A stretch of 10,702 bases of DNA from a bacterium (GTDB taxonomy: Bacteria; RBG-13-66-14): NCBI GenBank assembly GCA_035528375.1, contig DATKYS010000057.1, forward strand, positions 1-10,702, read 5' to 3'. Each line of letters begins with the position of its first letter. The stretch's first letter is position 1. The notes beneath the pieces were generated by a model. It saw only the letters and a list, made by a program, of their open reading frames with translations, was not told where the DNA came from and ran no database searches. Shown piece by piece: positions 8,423-10,702 of the stretch. Made by a program: the position numbers and the translations under genes.

Positions 8423-8448
8423 ATTCCCCGGTATTTCTAGGAGGGTCG

Positions 8449-10119
8449 GTGCCCAAGAAGCGCCTCGGAGAGCTGATGGTGGAGCGGGGGTTCGCCACCC
8501 GGGAGCAGGTCCAGCGCCTCCTGGATCGGCAGCGGTCCGTGGGCGGGCTCCTGGGCACCCTGGCCGTCAACGAGGGCGTCGTCAGCGAGCAGCAGCTCAA
8601 GCGTCTCCTGGCGGAACAGGCCGGGGTGGATCCCGTTCCCGACGATTTCCGGTTCACCCCGGAGCTGGCCGCGCTCCTGCCGGTCCGCGAGGCGAAGAAG
8701 TACGGGGTCGTGCCGTTGAAACAGGATCGGCGCCGCCTGGCCATCGGCACCGCCGAGCCCCAGAACGTCCTCGTCCTCGATGAGCTGGCCTTCGTGACCG
8801 GCAAGGAGGTCGTTCCCTACCTGATGCTGGAGATGGAGCTGGCCGACGCCCTGGACGCGGTTTACACCGACGCCGTCCGGGAACGTCCCGCACCGGACCT
8901 CCCCCCGCCGCCCCCGGGCCGGCCGACGGTCGAGCCGCGGCCTGCGGTCGAGCCGGTGTTCCGCGGTTACACGCCGGGCGCCGACAGCCCGGTGGCGCGG
9001 CTGGTCGGGGCGGCCCTGGACGCGGGGGGCGAGTTCGTCCACCTCCAGGAGACGGACGGCGGCCTCTACGTCCGCCTACGGCGCGCCGGGGTCCTGGAAC
9101 CCGCCCCCTTCCAACTGGCCGCGAGCAGCCGGACCCTCCTCAATCAGCTCAAGGTCCTGGCGGGACTCCCCACCTCGGAGCGCACCCAGCAGCAGAAGGG
9201 CCACTTCCGTCTGAACCTGGGCGGCAACATCGTGTCGGTCTCGGCCATCTTCATCCCCACCGCCCGGGGCGAGCGCGCCGTGCTGCGCCTGGACACAAAC
9301 CGCTCCGGGGTGCCCACCTTCGAGGAACTGGCGGTGCCCGAGAGACTGGCCGTTCTCCTTCGGGAGTCCGGCGAGGGCCGCCACGGCCTGATCGTCCTCT
9401 CCGGTCCGCCCTTCTCGCGCAAGAAAGACCTGGCCTACGCCCTGCTGGCCGAAATGGACGGGAGGAGCCGGGCGATTCTGACCGTGGAGGAGCACACCAC
9501 CTTCAGCCTGGAGGAGGTGGACACCCTGCGGCCCCACCCCGAGGACGGCCTCACCTACGCCGACGCCGTGGATGCCGTCCTGGAGCAGGACCCCGACGTG
9601 CTCTTCGTGGACGAGCTCTCCTCCGCCGAGGTGGCCAACACCCTCATCGGCGCCAGCTACGCCCGCATCCTGGTCATCCTCCGGCTGGCGAGCTCGGGCA
9701 TCCTGTCCGCGGTGCTGGCCCTGAAGGAGGTCGGCAAGGAGCCGTTCCTCCTCGCCAGCTCCCTGGTGCTGGTCACGAGCCAGCGGGAGCTCCGCCGTCT
9801 CTGCCCCCGCTGCAAGCGGCCCTACAAGGCCACGAAGGCGGTTCTCGACAGCCTGCACATCGCCGCCACGCGCCCCTTCACGTTCTACGAGGCGCCGGGC
9901 TGCGAGGAGTGCCACCACACCGGCTCCTCGGGCACGGTCCTCATCTACGAGCACCTGACGCCCAACGCCCAGATCAGGCAGCTCCTGGCCGGGGACCTCT
10001 CCATCGAGGAGCTCAGCCGGGCGGCCCGCCGGGCGGGGCTCCGGAGTGCCCGTGAGATCGGGCTCGAGCTGGCCCTCTCCGGCGACATCTCCGTGGCCGA
10101 GCTCCTGCGCCTGACGTAA
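8449..10119 (+). CDS. PilB/GspE-family protein with MshEN domain and degenerate ATPase site
   Basis: This 556-residue protein resembles the assembly ATPases of type IV pili and type II secretion. Residues 1-140 are an MshEN/T2SSE_N domain with two tandem motifs (RLGELM...LLDRQ at 5-28; LLGTLA...LLAEQ at 34-57), the kind that binds cyclic di-GMP in MshE. A Pro-rich linker (about 145-169) leads to the ATPase-like half. 'PVARLVGAAL' and 'GERAVLRL' are recognisable, but the active site is eroded. Walker A is GPPFSRKK (319-326) instead of GPTGSGKT, the Asp box is VEEH (347-350) instead of VEDP, and EIRD has become ELSS (389-392). The His box (402-411) has no His. Walker B keeps D381-D383 and D388-E389. 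Four zinc-site cysteines remain (452, 455, 485, 488). The GTG start has AGGAGGG at 8439-8445. It is probably a catalytically inactive paralogue with a sensory or structural role. Confidence 0.85.
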   Translation: MPKKRLGELMVERGFATREQVQRLLDRQRSVGGLLGTLAVNEGVVSEQQLKRLLAEQAGVDPVPDDFRFTPELAALLPVREAKKYGVVPLKQDRRRLAIGTAEPQNVLVLDELAFVTGKEVVPYLMLEMELADALDAVYTDAVRERPAPDLPPPPPGRPTVEPRPAVEPVFRGYTPGADSPVARLVGAALDAGGEFVHLQETDGGLYVRLRRAGVLEPAPFQLAASSRTLLNQLKVLAGLPTSERTQQQKGHFRLNLGGNIVSVSAIFIPTARGERAVLRLDTNRSGVPTFEELAVPERLAVLLRESGEGRHGLIVLSGPPFSRKKDLAYALLAEMDGRSRAILTVEEHTTFSLEEVDTLRPHPEDGLTYADAVDAVLEQDPDVLFVDELSSAEVANTLIGASYARILVILRLASSGILSAVLALKEVGKEPFLLASSLVLVTSQRELRRLCPRCKRPYKATKAVLDSLHIAATRPFTFYEAPGCEECHHTGSSGTVLIYEHLTPNAQIRQLLAGDLSIEELSRAARRAGLRSAREIGLELALSGDISVAELLRLT

Positions 10120-10211
10120 TTAAGGCCCGCGACGCCGCGCGAGAAACCGCAATTTGCCAGAGGCATAGCTCGCTAAAGCTCGGTTCGCCCCGAGGGGCGG
10201 TTAAAAACGCC

Positions 10212-10702
10212 ATGCCCGAGAAAGAACCGCCGGGGGACGTATCGAAGAGGGAGGAGCGCACGCTCGTAGAGCGCTACCTCGAGGAGTTCCGCCAGGGCTT
10301 TCTGTACGAGGTCCTGCGCTGGGGCAACGACCGGCTGCTCCACGGCGGGAGTTTCATGCGGCTGGTGGAGAGGGCCTGCGCCGAGTTCGCCCGCGGGGGC
10401 CACACGGGGTCGGACGCCGCCAGCCTCATCTTCGAGGAGATATTCCGGAGCGAGAAGCTGGACCGCCTCCTGGGTTGGCCGACCGGTGAGCAGGTGATAA
10501 CGGTGGACCCGGCGCGGGTCCTGGTGGCTTTCGAGGAGGCGCTGGAGCGGAGCACGTCGGCCGACCGCCACTTCTTCACCCGCTGGCGGGTGAGCCGGTT
10601 GACGGTGGAGTTCCTGCGCACCCTGGAGCGGGTGCTCAACGAGGACGGCTACCTGGCCGAGCGGTTCCGCTTCGAGTACGGCCTGTTCCTGGAGTCGCTG
10701 GG
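10212..10702 (+). CDS. Unrecognised gene, 5' part (cut by window edge)
   Basis: An ATG at 10212 opens a frame that runs to the window end: 163 codons without a stop. I do not recognise the protein. It is highly charged and helical in appearance, soluble, without a signal peptide or membrane segment. It begins 'MPEKEPPGDVSKREER' and continues with Arg/Glu-rich amphipathic stretches such as 'YLEEFRQGFLYEVLRWGNDR' and later 'LTVEFLRTLERVLNED'. Codon use is GC-rich like its neighbours, which supports real coding. No strong Shine-Dalgarno is present: the nearest purine tract, GAGGGG at 10192-10197, is 14 nt from the ATG, so the true start is uncertain. It lies 92 nt after the pseudo-ATPase gene with no terminator between, so co-transcription and a linked function are plausible. 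Directly repeated AGCTCG (10167-10172 and 10177-10182) and a short hairpin (10186-10199) lie in the gap. Confidence 0.65.
   Translation, partial: MPEKEPPGDVSKREERTLVERYLEEFRQGFLYEVLRWGNDRLLHGGSFMRLVERACAEFARGGHTGSDAASLIFEEIFRSEKLDRLLGWPTGEQVITVDPARVLVAFEEALERSTSADRHFFTRWRVSRLTVEFLRTLERVLNEDGYLAERFRFEYGLFLESL

Noticed and set aside
8263-8448. N-terminal extension of the PilB/GspE-like protein from ATG 8263
   Set aside because: The extra 62 residues are Arg-rich and unlike the family. The region holds promoters on both strands, and GTG 8449 has AGGAGGG and begins exactly at the MshEN motif.
10186-10199. Hairpin CGCCC/GGGCG as terminator after the pseudo-ATPase gene
   Set aside because: The stem is short and followed by GTTAAAAA rather than a T run.

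Overview
The window is GC-rich bacterial DNA, densely coding, with no RNA genes, insertion sequences or CRISPR arrays that I can see. The protein set suggests a Gram-negative bacterium: two lipoproteins with lipoboxes, a C-terminal FlgD-like Ig domain of the kind found on secreted proteins, a DUF2723 membrane protein, and a type IV pilus/type II secretion ATPase relative with an MshEN domain. FlgD-like tails plus DUF2723 proteins are typical of the FCB group and of neighbouring uncultivated phyla (Eisenbacteria-, Zixibacteria- or Coatesbacteria-like lineages). The exact phylum is inference and cannot be settled here. Non-ATG starts are common: by my choice of starts, five of eight genes use GTG or TTG.

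Layout. (1) 2-1190: the end of a secreted protein with a FlgD-like domain, then a GTG-started TPR lipoprotein 19 nt downstream, closed by two successive intrinsic terminators with the same 7-bp stem. (2) 1220-3105: an extended -10 promoter and a DUF2723/GT117-type polytopic glycosyltransferase with a C-terminal TPR tail. (3) 3124-5827: an extended -10 promoter, a 20-bp perfect palindrome in the leader, then glmS (complete, all key residues present), then a divergent BioY-like membrane protein with a long charged tail. (4) 5824-8187, minus strand: a TPR plus type-1 periplasmic-binding-protein lipoprotein (LpoA-like architecture) with a strong sigma70-type promoter, a terminator, and a small VanZ-like membrane protein. 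VanZ converges on the BioY-like gene so tightly that a single CTAG supplies both stop codons. (5) 8394-10702, plus strand: a PilB/GspE-family protein that keeps the MshEN domain and the zinc cysteines but has lost the Walker A, the Asp-box acids and the His-box histidine. It is followed by the start of an unrecognised, probably co-transcribed gene cut by the window edge.

Several genes have envelope themes: glmS feeds UDP-GlcNAc synthesis for peptidoglycan and LPS, the DUF2723 protein probably glycosylates envelope substrates, and the lipoprotein may sense ligands or regulate cell-wall synthesis. The most unusual item is the PilB/GspE-like pseudo-ATPase. It looks like a nucleotide sensor or assembly-platform partner rather than a motor, and with the unknown gene behind it is the best candidate here for something undescribed.
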